Position numbers and translations under genes: made by a program. 64,000 bases of DNA from Sinobacterium caligoides (GTDB taxonomy: Bacteria > Pseudomonadota > Gammaproteobacteria > Pseudomonadales > Sinobacteriaceae), in contig NZ_RKHR01000010.1 of NCBI RefSeq assembly GCF_003752585.1, positions 18,561 to 82,560 of the forward strand, given 5' to 3'. Below the pieces are notes generated by a model. It ran no database searches. It worked only from the letters and a program-made list of their open reading frames with translations, and was not told the origin of the DNA. This document shows, piece after piece, positions 57,879 to 64,000 of the stretch (position 1 is the first letter of the stretch; the number at the start of each line of letters is the position of its first letter).

Positions 57879-58664
57879 ATGACTATTAAGCTGGTCATGT
57901 CGACATTGATATTGTGGTTGTCACTTTGGTATCCACTCACTTCTCTCGCTGCCTGTGAAAAGCCAATCAGGGTCGGGATGGCGGCCAATTTTCCGCCGCT
58001 GGTGTTTAAGCGGGGAGAGGCCTTGTACGGTATAGAAGTGGATCTTTCTCGTGAGTTGAAGAAGTACTTGGGGTGCTCTATTCAACGAGTAGAGATGCCC
58101 TGGTTAGAGCTGTTTCCCGCACTAGAGTCCGGAGAAGTTGATCTAGTGATGTCGGGGGTCAGCATCACCTCGGATAGGCGTGAACGATTAGCATTTACCG
58201 AGCCCTATATGAGCCTGGGGCAGATGGCGATTATTCGCCGGGAAAATATCGCAGTGAAGCCTCGCTCGCTCGATGAGTTATTGCGTGATGTGGACACTGT
58301 CGGCTACGAAACAGGGACAACGGGTGAGAGTTATGCTCTGCGTTATCGCGATGTGGTTAGTTTGAAGGGTTATGATGGTCCGAAAGAGGGGCTGATGGCC
58401 TTGCAGCGCAAAGAAATCAGCCTATTTATTCACGATGCGCCCACTAGTTGGTTGTTGGCGAGCGAGGCTGAGTATCAAGACTTGGTGAGTATGTATCGAA
58501 TGCTCACCAACGAGGATATAGCCTGGGTGGTTAGTAAAGACAGGCCGCTGTTATTAAAAAAGCTAAACAGCGCCCTGCTAGACCTGCGCGAAAGAGGTAG
58601 GTTAAACGATATTATTAATCGATGGATTCCTATCACTGTGCAGGCCGATGCGCGGGAGTATTAG
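57879..58664 (+). CDS. Periplasmic solute-binding protein (SBP family 3)
   Basis: A 261-residue extracytoplasmic binding protein of the amino-acid/ABC type, or a sensor-like relative. The signal sequence ends TSLAACEKPIRVG; cleavage could be by signal peptidase I or, since LAAC fits a lipobox, by signal peptidase II. The mature part has GMAANFPPLVFKRGEALYGI, VDLVMSGVSITSDRRERLAF and YETGTTGESYALRY, typical of SBP_bac_3. No permease or ATPase is adjacent, so the transport partner or signalling role is unknown. A second Cys (LGCSI) may form a disulfide. Confidence 0.85.
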   Translation: MTIKLVMSTLILWLSLWYPLTSLAACEKPIRVGMAANFPPLVFKRGEALYGIEVDLSRELKKYLGCSIQRVEMPWLELFPALESGEVDLVMSGVSITSDRRERLAFTEPYMSLGQMAIIRRENIAVKPRSLDELLRDVDTVGYETGTTGESYALRYRDVVSLKGYDGPKEGLMALQRKEISLFIHDAPTSWLLASEAEYQDLVSMYRMLTNEDIAWVVSKDRPLLLKKLNSALLDLRERGRLNDIINRWIPITVQADAREY

Positions 58665-58927
58665 TGAATAACCGACTCGTTTTTTGTTATCCGCTTTGCC
58701 CCTAGTAGGGGAGGTTCTGGCAGCAAGTTTTGTCTCTGTTCGATGGGGCCGAGGAACTCTAACTCGAGTTGCAGGCAGCTTGCAGTAGGGGGCGTCTCTG
58801 TAGAGGGGGTTAGGTAATTGCGTAATTTGTCGACCACGTTGGACATTACCTGGATGGTTTGATGAACTTGGTCGAGGGTGAGTAGTAGCGTGTTAGTGTC
58901 GATCTCGTCGTGGTGCTCTGGCAGCAT
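58661..58927 (-). CDS. Hypothetical protein, 88 residues
   Basis: A small soluble protein with no recognised family. It starts MLPEHHDEIDTNTLLLTL and has an amphipathic helix DQVHQTIQVMSNVVDKLRNYL, then a Pro-rich segment and LELEFLGPIEQRQNLLPEP. The open frame tail-overlaps the solute-binding protein by four bases on the opposite strand. The residue pattern looks protein-like, but it has no support beyond the open frame and ATG. No clear ribosome binding site was seen. Confidence 0.45.
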   Translation of the reverse strand: MLPEHHDEIDTNTLLLTLDQVHQTIQVMSNVVDKLRNYLTPSTETPPTASCLQLELEFLGPIEQRQNLLPEPPLLGAKRITKNESVIH

Positions 58928-59220
58928 ATTCTCGTCCTTGTTGGGGGCGTAGCCGGATCGGTTGCGCCGATATCAAGCTTAACGATGGTATTAGGTTCAT
59001 ATCGTTTTTTGGGGGAGGAACGATAAAGTATGCCTCCCTATATTGACGTGCAAGGAGTAAGCCTGGGGATAGTCTGTGGATAACCCTGAAGCTTTTATAG
59101 GCTTAAAATATTTTAACTTAGGCTTATGAAATAGCAGGCTTTTATAAATGTTTTCTGTCATCTATAACGAGTGGATTAATTAGTTATAAAGCTATATTTT
59201 ATTATCGCTTTATCGTGCGT
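58928..59220. other. AT-rich non-coding region with a consensus DnaA box
   Basis: About 290 bp with no gene. TGTGGATAA (59075-59083) is a perfect DnaA box in reverse. Four GCTT-type imperfect repeats follow (59091, 59101, 59122, 59138), including GCTTTTATA twice. An AT-rich inverted repeat ATAAAGC/GCTTTAT (59186-59213) lies just after the ABC gene on its strand. Function is unknown. Confidence 0.45.
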
Positions 59221-60270
59221 TTATTTTTCAAAGGCAACTAAGTGGTCAACGTGCAGTTTGGCGCAGACACGCTGGCCAATGCTGTAGTCGTGGTGGCTGG
59301 GGGAGAGTACCTCTAGTGTGGTGTCGTCTGCTAGCTTAATGGTGTAAAGCGTGCTGCTGCCGTTGAATACTTTGTGGCTGATTGTTGCCTGATGGCCGCC
59401 TGTGTCGGTGTCGTAAATTTCGATGTCGTCAGGGCGTAACAACACTTCTACATGACAATCTTGCGGCCACTTGTAAGCGCGATTACCGGAGATCGTGCCG
59501 AGTTGTGTTGTGACTTTGTCAGGAGAAACGAGCTGACCAGGGATAAAGCTACCGCGGCCGATGAAGTTGGCGACAAAACGGTTGGCGGGCTCGTGGTAGA
59601 GGTTAAAAGCGGTATCCCATTGACTGATTCCGCCGTTATTGATGAGGCCAATATGATCGGCAAAGGCGAAGGCTTCCTCTTGGTCATGAGTAACGAGAAT
59701 GGCGCTGATGTTTAAGCTCTTTAGGATTTGGCGGACTTCGATATTAAGTTTTTTACGTAGCTCGGCATCGAGATTAGAGAATGGTTCATCCATTAATAGT
59801 AGCTTAGGCTTCGGGGCTAGCGCCCGAGCAAGCGCGACACGCTGTTGCTGGCCACCAGAGAGCTCATGGGGGTATCGGTGTTCAAAACCTTCAAGGTGGG
59901 TCAAGGCGAGTAGTTCGTCGAGCACCGCCTGTTGTTCTTTTTGCTTTTTCTTGTGGATGCCGAAGCAAATATTTTCCTTAACGCTGAGGTGAGGGAAGAG
60001 CGCGTAATCCTGGAAGACCATACCGAGTGGCCTTTGTTCTGGTGGAATGGTGTGATCGGCGCTGGATAGTTCGATGCCGGCGAGCTCGATATGCCCTTTA
60101 TCGATATCAGTAAAGCCTGCGATGGCACGCAGCACGGTTGTCTTGCCACAGCCACTTGCACCCAGTAGACAGCAAATTTCACCGGCCTTGATGTGAAAGC
60201 TGAAGTCAGTGACCACCGCTTGTTGTTGGTGGCTACATTGAATGTTTTTGACTGTGAGTAATACGGACAT
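59221..60270 (-). CDS. ABC transporter ATP-binding protein, FbpC/PotA-like
   Basis: A 349-residue ATPase of the iron(III)/spermidine/sulfate class. The nucleotide-binding domain has LLGASGCGKTTVLRAIAGF (Walker A, about residue 36), QDYALFPHLSVKEN (Q-loop), ELSGGQQQRVALARALAPKP (signature) and LLLMDEPFSNLDAELRKKL (Walker B). A C-terminal OB-type domain (about 240-349) has LLRPDDIEIYD. It resembles FbpC, but the permease and iron-binding protein are not next to it on either side. It lies upstream of an AT-rich gap and downstream of the argD-type gene. Confidence 0.85.
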   Translation of the reverse strand: MSVLLTVKNIQCSHQQQAVVTDFSFHIKAGEICCLLGASGCGKTTVLRAIAGFTDIDKGHIELAGIELSSADHTIPPEQRPLGMVFQDYALFPHLSVKENICFGIHKKKQKEQQAVLDELLALTHLEGFEHRYPHELSGGQQQRVALARALAPKPKLLLMDEPFSNLDAELRKKLNIEVRQILKSLNISAILVTHDQEEAFAFADHIGLINNGGISQWDTAFNLYHEPANRFVANFIGRGSFIPGQLVSPDKVTTQLGTISGNRAYKWPQDCHVEVLLRPDDIEIYDTDTGGHQATISHKVFNGSSTLYTIKLADDTTLEVLSPSHHDYSIGQRVCAKLHVDHLVAFEK

Positions 60271-60328
60271 ACTTTAATCGACACGTGCTGCGTAGAGGGA
60301 GGCGAGGGCAGATCCCCTCATGAGGGGG

Positions 60329-61504
60329 TTAGCGGTTCAGATGCTTCTGAATCAGCGGCACTAGAATATCGATCATGTTCTGGGCCATTTCTTTATCAAT
60401 GATGATCGGAGGTAGTAGTCGAATCACGTTGCCGGCGGTGACGTTGATAAGTAGCTTTTGCTCGAGAGCCTGTGCCATCAGCTCAGCACAGTCGCTGCTA
60501 AGTTCAATGCCGATCATGAGGCCTTGACCGCGTATCTCAACAACGCCTTGGGTATCCTGCAGGGCGAGGGCGAGCTGTTGGCGAATATATTCCCCCATAG
60601 ACAGGCTGTTATCGAGTAGCTCATTCTCTTGAATGGTATCTATGACTGCGTTTGCCGCTGCGCATGCAAGTGGGTTGCCGCCAAAGGTTGAGCCATGATT
60701 ACCTGGTTGAAAAATGCCGCTAGCGCGACGCCCGGCGATGCAGGCACCGATAGGGACGCCGTTACCGAGCCCCTTGGCTGTGGTGACTACGTCGGGCTCA
60801 AGCTTCTCATGCTGGAAGGCAAAGTAATGGCCGGTGCGGCCGTTGCCGGTCTGTATCTCGTCGAGCATCAATAGTAGCTCGCTATCATTACAGAGTTGCT
60901 GCAAGTTTTTCAGGTAGTTGCGTGGAGAGACATTGACGCCGCCCTCACCTTGGATGGGTTCAACTAAAATAGCGACGATATCACTATGCTGATTGACGAG
61001 CTGGCGAACATGTTCGATGTCGCCAAAGGGGGCGCGAATAAATCCCTCAACAAGAGGGCCAAAGCCCGCTTGAATTTTACTGTTACCTGTCGCGCTGAGT
61101 GTTGCCAACGTTCGCCCGTGGAAGCTATTTTCCATGACGATGATTTTGGGGGTCTCTATTCCCTTGTTGTGGCCATAGAGGCGAGCAATCTTGATAGCGG
61201 CTTCGTTACTCTCAGCGCCTGAGTTGGCAAAGAAGACATTGTCCATGCCTGTGATCGCGATAAGTTTCTCAGCTAACGTTGACTGGCTGCCAACGTGATA
61301 GAGGTTGGAGGTGTGCACCAGTGTGGCGGCCTGATTAGTTAGTGCCTCGGTAACCGCCGGATGGCAGTGACCAAGGTTGCAGGTGCCGATACCGCTCAGT
61401 GCATCGAGGTAGCGATTGCCATCGATATCGAAGAGGTAGCAGCCTTCGCCACGCTCGAATTGTACCGGCAGGCGTCCGTAGGTGTTCATTATTGTATTTG
61501 TCAT
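60329..61504 (-). CDS. argD: Acetylornithine/succinyldiaminopimelate-type aminotransferase
   Basis: A class III PLP aminotransferase, probably arginine (and lysine) biosynthetic ArgD. The protein has 391 residues. It starts MTNTIMNTYGRLPVQFERG (ATG 61504); longer starts are possible. Motifs are DALSGIGTCNLGHCHP, FFANSGAESNEAAIK, FHGRTLATLSATG, LLLMDEIQTGNGRTG and the PLP lysine in VTTAKGLGNGVPIGA. The exact acyl-ornithine substrate cannot be distinguished from related omega-aminotransferases by sequence alone. Other arg genes are not nearby. Confidence 0.85.
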   Translation of the reverse strand: MTNTIMNTYGRLPVQFERGEGCYLFDIDGNRYLDALSGIGTCNLGHCHPAVTEALTNQAATLVHTSNLYHVGSQSTLAEKLIAITGMDNVFFANSGAESNEAAIKIARLYGHNKGIETPKIIVMENSFHGRTLATLSATGNSKIQAGFGPLVEGFIRAPFGDIEHVRQLVNQHSDIVAILVEPIQGEGGVNVSPRNYLKNLQQLCNDSELLLMLDEIQTGNGRTGHYFAFQHEKLEPDVVTTAKGLGNGVPIGACIAGRRASGIFQPGNHGSTFGGNPLACAAANAVIDTIQENELLDNSLSMGEYIRQQLALALQDTQGVVEIRGQGLMIGIELSSDCAELMAQALEQKLLINVTAGNVIRLLPPIIIDKEMAQNMIDILVPLIQKHLNR

Positions 61505-61729
61505 CGGTGTTATCATCTCTTCAAGCACATCTGGGCAGCACATAGCTGTCTAAGTATGGCTATATTAACAGTGTCGGCAGTATTGGCAATCGTGCGCTGA
61601 TCGCTAAGTAAAGCTGTGTGGTGAAAATAATTGCGATAGGGAGGAAATGTTGTATGAAAGTGGATACAATCCTCTGCTGAATTGGTAAGGCGGCTACTGG
61701 ATCGCCGTTGACAGACATAGAGAACAAGT

Positions 61730-62053
61730 ATGAATACTATCGATACCATTAAAGAGCAAATCTCCAATAATGACATCCTGATCTACATGAAGGGCTCACC
61801 AAACGCCCCGCAGTGTGGCTTTTCAGCACGCTCAGTAGAGTGTTTGATGAAGTGTGGTCAACGCTTTGCCTATGTCGACATTCTCGCTAACCCAGAAATT
61901 CGTGCAGAGCTGCCTAAGTATGCTAACTGGCCAACCTTCCCACAGCTGTGGGTAAAGGGAGAGTTGGTCGGTGGTTGCGATATCATTACCGAGATGTTTG
62001 AATCGGGCGAGTTAGAGACGCTGATTAAAGACGCGGCGCCATCGGCGGAGTAG
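61730..62053 (+). CDS. grxD: Monothiol glutaredoxin, Grx4/GrxD type
   Basis: A CGFS-type monothiol glutaredoxin that binds a [2Fe-2S] cluster with glutathione and exchanges it with BolA or target proteins. The protein has 107 residues. The active site is KGSPNAPQCGFSARSVECL (Cys about residue 29), and the cis-proline region is WPTFPQLWVKGELVGGCDII. It is divergent from the argD-type gene and convergent with bfr, in an iron-related stretch of the window. It is probably iron/redox regulated, but no box was identified upstream. Confidence 0.95.
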   Translation: MNTIDTIKEQISNNDILIYMKGSPNAPQCGFSARSVECLMKCGQRFAYVDILANPEIRAELPKYANWPTFPQLWVKGELVGGCDIITEMFESGELETLIKDAAPSAE

Positions 62054-62098
62054 TGTGTGTGCCAGCTCATCCCTAGGTTGAGCTGGCGAGCGTTTTGC

Positions 62099-62572
62099 TC
62101 AATGTGGCATCATACTTTGTTGGTAGTTTTCGAGGCCCACTTTGTCGATTAGACCGAGCTGAGTCTCGATCCAATCAATATGTCCCTCCTCCGACTCTAG
62201 AATACTCTCCAGTAGATCACGGCTGCCATAATCTTGTGTTGACTCGCAATACTCAATGGCCTCCTTGAGTAGTGGAACGGCATGTTTAGCCTCAATGTTG
62301 AGGTCGCATAGCAGCATTTCTTTTGTGTTTTCACCAATGTGCAGTTTACCTAGGCTCTGTAGGTTGGGCAGCCCCTCTAAGAATAGAATTCTTTCTGTCA
62401 GCTGATCGGCATGCTTCATCTCGTCAATGGACTCGTGGTATTCATGCTCAGCAAGTCCATCGAGTCCCCAGTCTTTATACATCTTAGCGTGGAGAAAATA
62501 TTGATTGATGGCGATGAGCTCGTTCGCTAAGGCTTTGTTTAGATACCCAACGACTTTCGAATCTCCTTTCAT
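62099..62572 (-). CDS. bfr: Bacterioferritin
   Basis: Haem-containing iron storage protein with ferroxidase activity. The protein has 157 residues and begins [20 protein letters not shown]. The ferroxidase ligands are visible: E18, E51, H54 (DEMKHAD), with E94, E127 and H130 in [11 protein letters not shown]. Met52, the haem ligand, is conserved. Its position next to bfd fits joint control of iron storage and release. The gene lies 104 bp downstream of bfd on the same strand. Confidence 0.96.
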   Translation of the reverse strand: MKGDSKVVGYLNKALANELIAINQYFLHAKMYKDWGLDGLAEHEYHESIDEMKHADQLTERILFLEGLPNLQSLGKLHIGENTKEMLLCDLNIEAKHAVPLLKEAIEYCESTQDYGSRDLLESILESEEGHIDWIETQLGLIDKVGLENYQQSMMPH

Positions 62573-62676
62573 AGTGCTGCTCCGAATTTAGCGAGAGAGC
62601 ATAAAATATGGTGCCGAGTTGGGGATCTGTCAAAGCGTGGTGTAGATAAACTGAAACAAGAAGCAGTGAGGGAGGC

Positions 62677-62874
62677 TTAAGCAGGATAAAATGCAGTATT
62701 ACTTCGCGCACAGTGTAGTGACTCGTTGATAACGCGTTTGGCTTCTTTGCCACACTTGCCGCACTGGCTGGCGATGCCGAGCAAGTCGCGCAGCTCTCGT
62801 ACGTTATTAACACCGTCTTCGACTGCGTCGCGTATTTGGTTATCGGTGATGCCTTTGCAGAGACAGATATACAT
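62677..62874 (-). CDS. bfd: Bacterioferritin-associated ferredoxin
   Basis: Bfd, a small [2Fe-2S] protein that transfers electrons to bacterioferritin to release stored iron. The protein has 65 residues. Cluster cysteines are C4, C6, C38 and C41 (MYICLCKG..SQCGKCGKEAK). ATG 62874 gives the family start MYICLCKGITDNQIRDA; a longer frame from 62889 is unlikely. The consensus Fur box 42 bp upstream predicts iron repression. It lies just upstream of bfr on the minus strand. Confidence 0.95.
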   Translation of the reverse strand: MYICLCKGITDNQIRDAVEDGVNNVRELRDLLGIASQCGKCGKEAKRVINESLHCARSNTAFYPA

Positions 62875-62915
62875 GGCTCGTGTGCCCATACTACAAATGA
62901 GATTATGATTCTCCT

Positions 62916-62934
62916 GCGAATGAGAATCATTGTC
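62916..62934 (-). promoter_or_regulatory. Fur box upstream of bfd
   Basis: GCGAATGAGAATCATTGTC matches the 19 bp Fur consensus GATAATGATAATCATTATC at 15 positions. A related GAGATTATGATTCTC sequence overlaps at 62900-62914. It lies 42-60 bp upstream of bfd. Confidence 0.82.
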
Positions 62935-63112
62935 AATAGGTTTTTTATCAAGGTAGCCTGTTTGGCTTGGAGAAAGTTGCCAATTTTGAAACTTTTCAAA
63001 CTATTTACTTGAAAAATTAGGTGTTGCCTCCATGATAACGGCAGTCGTTCATTCGTGAGAGTGACTATAGCAATGTGGTCAAATTAATTAATTACTTAAA
63101 GGGGATCTCTCA

Positions 63113-63715
63113 ATGGCAGTTTTAGTAGGTAAGTCAGCACCAGATTTTACATGTGCAGCGGTTTTGGCAGATGGTGAAATTGTAGATAGCTACACGCGCT
63201 CAGAGGCGATGAAAGGTAAGTACGGTCTTGTTTTCTTCTACCCACTTGATTTTACTTTTGTGTGCCCTTCGGAGTTGATAGCACTGAGCCACCGCATGGA
63301 TCAGTTCAAAGAGCTAGGTGTTGAGGTTGTGGGTGTCTCTATTGATTCGCACTTTACCCATAACGCTTGGCGTAACACCGCTATCAATGATGGCGGCATT
63401 GGTGCGGTAGACTACACTTTGGCTGCAGACCTCAACCACGATATTTGCCGTGCATATGATGTTGAGTCTGATGGCGGTGTTGCTTTCCGTGGTGCGTTTA
63501 TTATCGATAAGGAAGGCCTTGTTCGTTCGCAGCTCGTTAATGATCTGCCGCTTGGTCGTAATATCGATGAGCTAATTCGCACCGTTGAAGCTTTGCAATT
63601 CCATGAGGAGCACGGCGAAGTCTGTCCTGCTGGCTGGAATAAGGGTGATAAAGGTATGACAGCGTCACCTGCCGGTGTCGCAGACTATCTTGCTGCAGAG
63701 TCAGATAAGTTATAA
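63113..63715 (+). CDS. Typical 2-Cys peroxiredoxin (AhpC/Prx1)
   Basis: Thiol peroxidase that reduces hydrogen peroxide and organic hydroperoxides. The protein has 200 residues. The peroxidatic Cys51 is in YPLDFTFVCPSELIAL and the resolving Cys171 in HGEVCPAGWNKGDKG. GVSIDSHFTHNAWRNT and the GGIG and YF-like tail motifs are partly recognisable. The gene lies in an iron/redox neighbourhood with Bfr, Bfd and CGFS glutaredoxin. AAGGGGATCTCTC lies before the ATG. The reductant is not in the window. Confidence 0.94.
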   Translation: MAVLVGKSAPDFTCAAVLADGEIVDSYTRSEAMKGKYGLVFFYPLDFTFVCPSELIALSHRMDQFKELGVEVVGVSIDSHFTHNAWRNTAINDGGIGAVDYTLAADLNHDICRAYDVESDGGVAFRGAFIIDKEGLVRSQLVNDLPLGRNIDELIRTVEALQFHEEHGEVCPAGWNKGDKGMTASPAGVADYLAAESDKL

Positions 63716-63742
63716 TTAATAGCTTATCGTTAGTTTCTAGAG

Positions 63743-63765
63743 AGCCGGCGTGAGCCGGCTTTTTT
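63743..63765 (+). terminator. Terminator after the peroxiredoxin
   Basis: AGCCGGC, loop GTGA, GCCGGCT, followed by six T. It lies 28 bp after the peroxiredoxin stop and insulates the stable-RNA-type promoters that follow. Confidence 0.92.
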
Positions 63766-63799
63766 GTGTCATTGTTTATTAGTTTTTGCGCCAGCATGG

Positions 63800-63856
63800 T
63801 TTATTTTGCTATTTTTGTAAAAAGGGCTTGCACCATCGCCACTACCTCCGTATATT
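63800..63856 (+). promoter_or_regulatory. Probable rRNA operon promoter P1 with UP element
   Basis: An AT-rich UP-like stretch (TTTATTTTGCTATTTTTGTAAAAA, about 63800-63823) precedes TTGCAC (63828-63833), a 17 bp spacer and TATATT (63851-63856). Then comes TCGCCTCC, a discriminator like those of E. coli rrn P1 promoters. A second promoter lies exactly 100 bp downstream. Confidence 0.75.
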
Positions 63857-63928
63857 TCGCCTCCGTCGTCACCGAGACAGCTTCTAAAGCCCACTCAAAA
63901 CGACACGGTGAAAACGCTGAAATAACCG

Positions 63929-63956
63929 TTGACACCAGGTTGCGATTCAGTAGAAT
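63929..63956 (+). promoter_or_regulatory. Probable rRNA operon promoter P2
   Basis: A perfect TTGACA (63929-63934), a 16 bp spacer and TAGAAT (63951-63956), followed by ACGCAGCCC, a GC-rich discriminator. The same design is seen at the tRNA-fMet and S10 promoters. The leader ends at the window edge near TGCTCTGT, which may be the start of boxA-like sequence, but the rRNA gene itself is not visible. Confidence 0.75.
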
Positions 63957-64000
63957 ACGCAGCCCGACATTGAGCGGCTTCGCAAGAAGATATGCTCTGT

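Noticed and set aside
57697..57882. 61-codon open frame upstream of the solute-binding protein
   Set aside because: No family resemblance, no clear ribosome binding site, and its end overlaps the start of the real gene.

Overview
The window is a 64 kb stretch of a gammaproteobacterial chromosome. It opens inside the str/S10/spc/alpha ribosomal-protein supercluster in the usual gamma order. Several gene neighbourhoods resemble those of pseudomonads and marine Cellvibrionales/Oceanospirillales-type bacteria: uvrA / MFS / ssb, fabA-fabB, ispB / rplU-rpmA-obgE-proB / rpsT, and bfr-bfd. The exact genus cannot be read from the sequence alone. No insertion sequence, prophage, integrase or CRISPR array is visible; this looks like core chromosome with a few less common loci.

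Layout. 1-16052: 3' end of fusA, tuf, then the S10, spc and alpha operons, including the 38-codon rpmJ. 16082-23886: uvrA, a YajR-like MFS exporter, ssb, a degenerate RmlD-like protein, and moaB-moeA for molybdopterin. 23898-25712: fabA-fabB for unsaturated fatty acids. 26024-32415: GDP-mannose genes (algA-type, algC-type) facing a prsK-prsR two-component pair of the PEP-CTERM/exopolysaccharide type. 32713-37297: ispB, L21, L27, ObgE, ProB, S20. 37655-43545: TetR regulator plus tyrosine phosphatase, small exported proteins, initiator tRNA, DUF3549, a YchJ-like protein and an acyltransferase. 43605-48897: a very large DUF349 protein, DinG, YqcC. 48900-52171: a three-gene envelope operon of retropepsin-like protease, inactive transglutaminase with membrane helices, and a RimK-like ATP-grasp ligase. 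52248-57313: a FixJ-type regulator divergent from two hybrid-type kinases. 57335-63715: csrA, a solute-binding protein, an FbpC-like ATPase, argD-type aminotransferase, monothiol glutaredoxin, bacterioferritin with its Fur-boxed ferredoxin, and a 2-Cys peroxiredoxin. 63800-64000: tandem promoters that look like rrn P1/P2, so an rRNA operon probably starts just past the window end.

How it fits together. About a third of the window serves translation and growth (ribosomal proteins, EF-G, EF-Tu, RNA polymerase alpha, SecY, initiator tRNA, ObgE, probable rrn promoters). Several of these units share one promoter design: TTGACR, a 16-17 bp spacer, TAGAAT and a GC-rich discriminator, which suggests common growth-rate control. 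The second theme is the cell surface: GDP-mannose supply with PrsK/PrsR, the ATP-grasp/transglutaminase/retropepsin operon, and two lipoproteins. The third is iron and oxidative stress (Bfr, Bfd, CGFS glutaredoxin, peroxiredoxin, FbpC-like ATPase).

All identifications come from reading motifs and comparing with remembered family members. No database search, structure prediction or base-composition calculation was run.
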